Assembly (NCBI RefSeq): GCF_018141165.1
Contig: NZ_CP058557.1
Coordinates: 1,550,001 to 1,614,000 of the forward strand
DNA from: Alkaliphilus sp. B6464
GTDB taxonomy: Bacteria; Bacillota; Clostridia; Peptostreptococcales; Natronincolaceae
Reading direction: 5' to 3'
Length of the DNA: 64,000 bases
The translations under genes were made by a program, and so were the position numbers. Within the stretch, counting starts at the first letter, position 1. Every line of letters starts with the position of its first letter. The notes under the pieces were generated by a model. It saw nothing but the letters and a program-made list of their open reading frames with translations, did no database searches and was not told the DNA's origin. Below, one piece after another: positions 62,807 through 64,000 of this stretch.

Positions 62807-62853
62807 AATGTTAAATTTTCAATAAACACTATTTAATAAGGGGAGAGTGTATT

Positions 62854-64000
62854 ATGTCTAATTATAAGGATATAAAGATGTGGGAAGATGTACCAGAAGA
62901 CCAATGGAATGATTGGCAATGGCAGGTTAGAAATAGAATCACAACTGTAGAAGACCTAAAGAAAGTAATAAACATTACGGAAGAAGAAGAAAAGGGTATA
63001 AATGAATGTCTTAAAACACTTAGAATGGGCATTACACCATACTATGCTTCTTTAATGGATAAGGACGATCCTAGCTGTCCTATTAGAAAGCAAGCAGTAC
63101 CTATTATGACAGAACTCCATAAAAGTGATGCAGATATGGATGACCCACTTCATGAGGATGCAGACTCTCCAGTTCCAGGTCTTACTCACAGATATCCAGA
63201 TAGAGTCTTACTACTTATTACAGATATGTGTTCTATGTACTGCAGACACTGTACTAGAAGAAGATTTGCAGGACAAAATGATACAGCTATGCCAATACAT
63301 AGAATAGATGCCGCTATCGAATATATTGCAAAAACGCCTCAAGTAAGGGATGTACTTTTATCTGGTGGAGATTGCCTATTAGTTTCTGATGAAAAGCTTG
63401 AATATATTATTAGTAAATTAAGACAAATAGAGCATGTTGAAATTATCCGTTTAGGTAGTAGGACTCCTGTAGTTATGCCACAGAGAATTACACCAAACCT
63501 TGTAAATATGCTAAAAAAATATCATCCAATTTGGCTAAATACCCACTTCAATCATCCTAAGGAGCTAACTGAAGAAGCTAAAAAAGCATTGGATTTACTT
63601 GCAGATTCGGGTATACCACTTGGAAATCAATCTGTGCTTTTAAGAGGGGTTAACGATTGTGTTCATGTAATGAAGGATTTGGTACAAGGATTAGTTAAAG
63701 AAAGAGTTAGACCTTACTATATTTATCAATGTGACCTATCCATGGGTATTGAGCACTTTAGAACTTCAGTAGCTAAAGGAATCGAAATTATAGAAGGGCT
63801 AAGGGGCCATACATCTGGCTATGCAGTACCTACATTTGTAGTAGACGCACCTGGTGGTGGTGGAAAGATACCAGTAATGCCGAATTATGTTATATCTCAA
63901 TCTCACAATAAGGTTGTGCTTCGTAACTACGAAGGAGTTATTACAACATATACAGAGCCAGATAAATATAAGGATAAATGTAGCTGCCCTGTATGTTCAG
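62854..64000 (+). CDS. kamA: Lysine 2,3-aminomutase (3' end beyond window)
   Basis: The first 382 codons, starting at an ATG after AAGGGGAGAG; the frame remains open at the window end. The radical-SAM motif CSMYCRHC, the PLP Lys in GQNDTAMP[10 protein letters not shown] region ([13 protein letters not shown]), WLNTHFNHP and [14 protein letters not shown] closely match clostridial KamA (usual length about 415-420). The zinc-type cysteines in KCSCPVC begin near the edge. It converts L-lysine to L-beta-lysine, first step of lysine fermentation. One conserved SGGDALL block reads SGGDCLL here. Confidence 0.96.
   Translation, partial: MSNYKDIKMWEDVPEDQWNDWQWQVRNRITTVEDLKKVINITEEEEKGINECLKTLRMGITPYYASLMDKDDPSCPIRKQAVPIMTELHKSDADMDDPLHEDADSPVPGLTHRYPDRVLLLITDMCSMYCRHCTRRRFAGQNDTAMPIHRIDAAIEYIAKTPQVRDVLLSGGDCLLVSDEKLEYIISKLRQIEHVEIIRLGSRTPVVMPQRITPNLVNMLKKYHPIWLNTHFNHPKELTEEAKKALDLLADSGIPLGNQSVLLRGVNDCVHVMKDLVQGLVKERVRPYYIYQCDLSMGIEHFRTSVAKGIEIIEGLRGHTSGYAVPTFVVDAPGGGGKIPVMPNYVISQSHNKVVLRNYEGVITTYTEPDKYKDKCSCPVCS

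Noticed and set aside
1-64000. Selenocysteine-coding TGA in the hydroxylase or aminomutase genes
   Set aside because: All recognised frames are complete without in-frame TGA; the selenium inferred here is the labile Mo ligand, not selenocysteine.
1-64000. tRNA, rRNA and intact insertion sequences
   Set aside because: No cloverleaf with TTCGA-type arms, no rRNA-like stretch and no complete transposase were recognised by eye; a tRNAscan and ISfinder search would settle it.

Overview
The window is AT-rich DNA from an anaerobic, probably spore-forming member of the Clostridia. The evidence is strong GGAGG-type ribosome binding sites, frequent TTG/GTG starts, a T-box leader, a LysM-glycosidase typical of spores, purine and lysine fermentation genes, and many Clostridia-type two-component and chemotaxis genes. 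An Alkaliphilus-like or related genus would fit, but this is inference. No rRNA, tRNA, CRISPR array or intact insertion sequence was seen.

Region 1 (1-14.3 kb, + strand) is the most striking part. It holds the end of a bacterial microcompartment (BMC) locus: a UbiD-type decarboxylase (cut by the window edge), three hexameric shell proteins, one vertex protein, two small accessory proteins and a divergent adenine-deaminase-like enzyme. It runs directly into purine genes: an AzgA/NCS2-type permease, a guanine/SAH-deaminase-like amidohydrolase, a four-gene molybdenum hydroxylase (FAD, 2Fe-2S and a split Mo subunit), a second, canonical adenine deaminase, and the cofactor genes yqeC and mocA-like. 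The parsimonious reading is a purine/xanthine-fermenting organelle fed by a selenium-dependent hydroxylase.

Region 2 (14.3-25 kb) has a soluble CZB-type chemoreceptor, a hemolysin-III-family protein, a tryptophan transporter under a Trp T-box, the accBCDA operon with a FapR-like operator and an AccD lacking its zinc ribbon, and a MerR-ABC cassette that looks foreign in base usage.

Region 3 (25-38.3 kb) is a respiratory island. Three secreted lipoprotein flavin reductases (FMN-binding plus fumarate-reductase-like FAD domains) sit with two two-component systems, a flavin-reductase-like split-barrel protein and an Old Yellow Enzyme. Two of the three reductases keep fumarate-type active sites; the third has a changed, urocanate-reductase-like pocket.

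Region 4 (38.3-54.8 kb) is mixed: a decayed EamA transporter, a short spore-protein-like gene, lysA-ldcA-M20 peptidase, a 1380-residue DUF11-repeat protein with three near-identical 381-bp repeats, a decayed TauE-like transporter, a sulfur-handling group (rhodanese, DsrE-like, cysteine desulfurase), YciI, ilvE, bacteriohemerythrin and a LysM-GH18 protein.

Region 5 (55-64 kb) has an rRNA methyltransferase, a DUF819-DUF3870-dipeptide epimerase group and an OsmC protein. It ends with the start of the lysine fermentation operon: a sigma-54 activator, a good -24/-12 promoter, kdd, and kamA running off the window.
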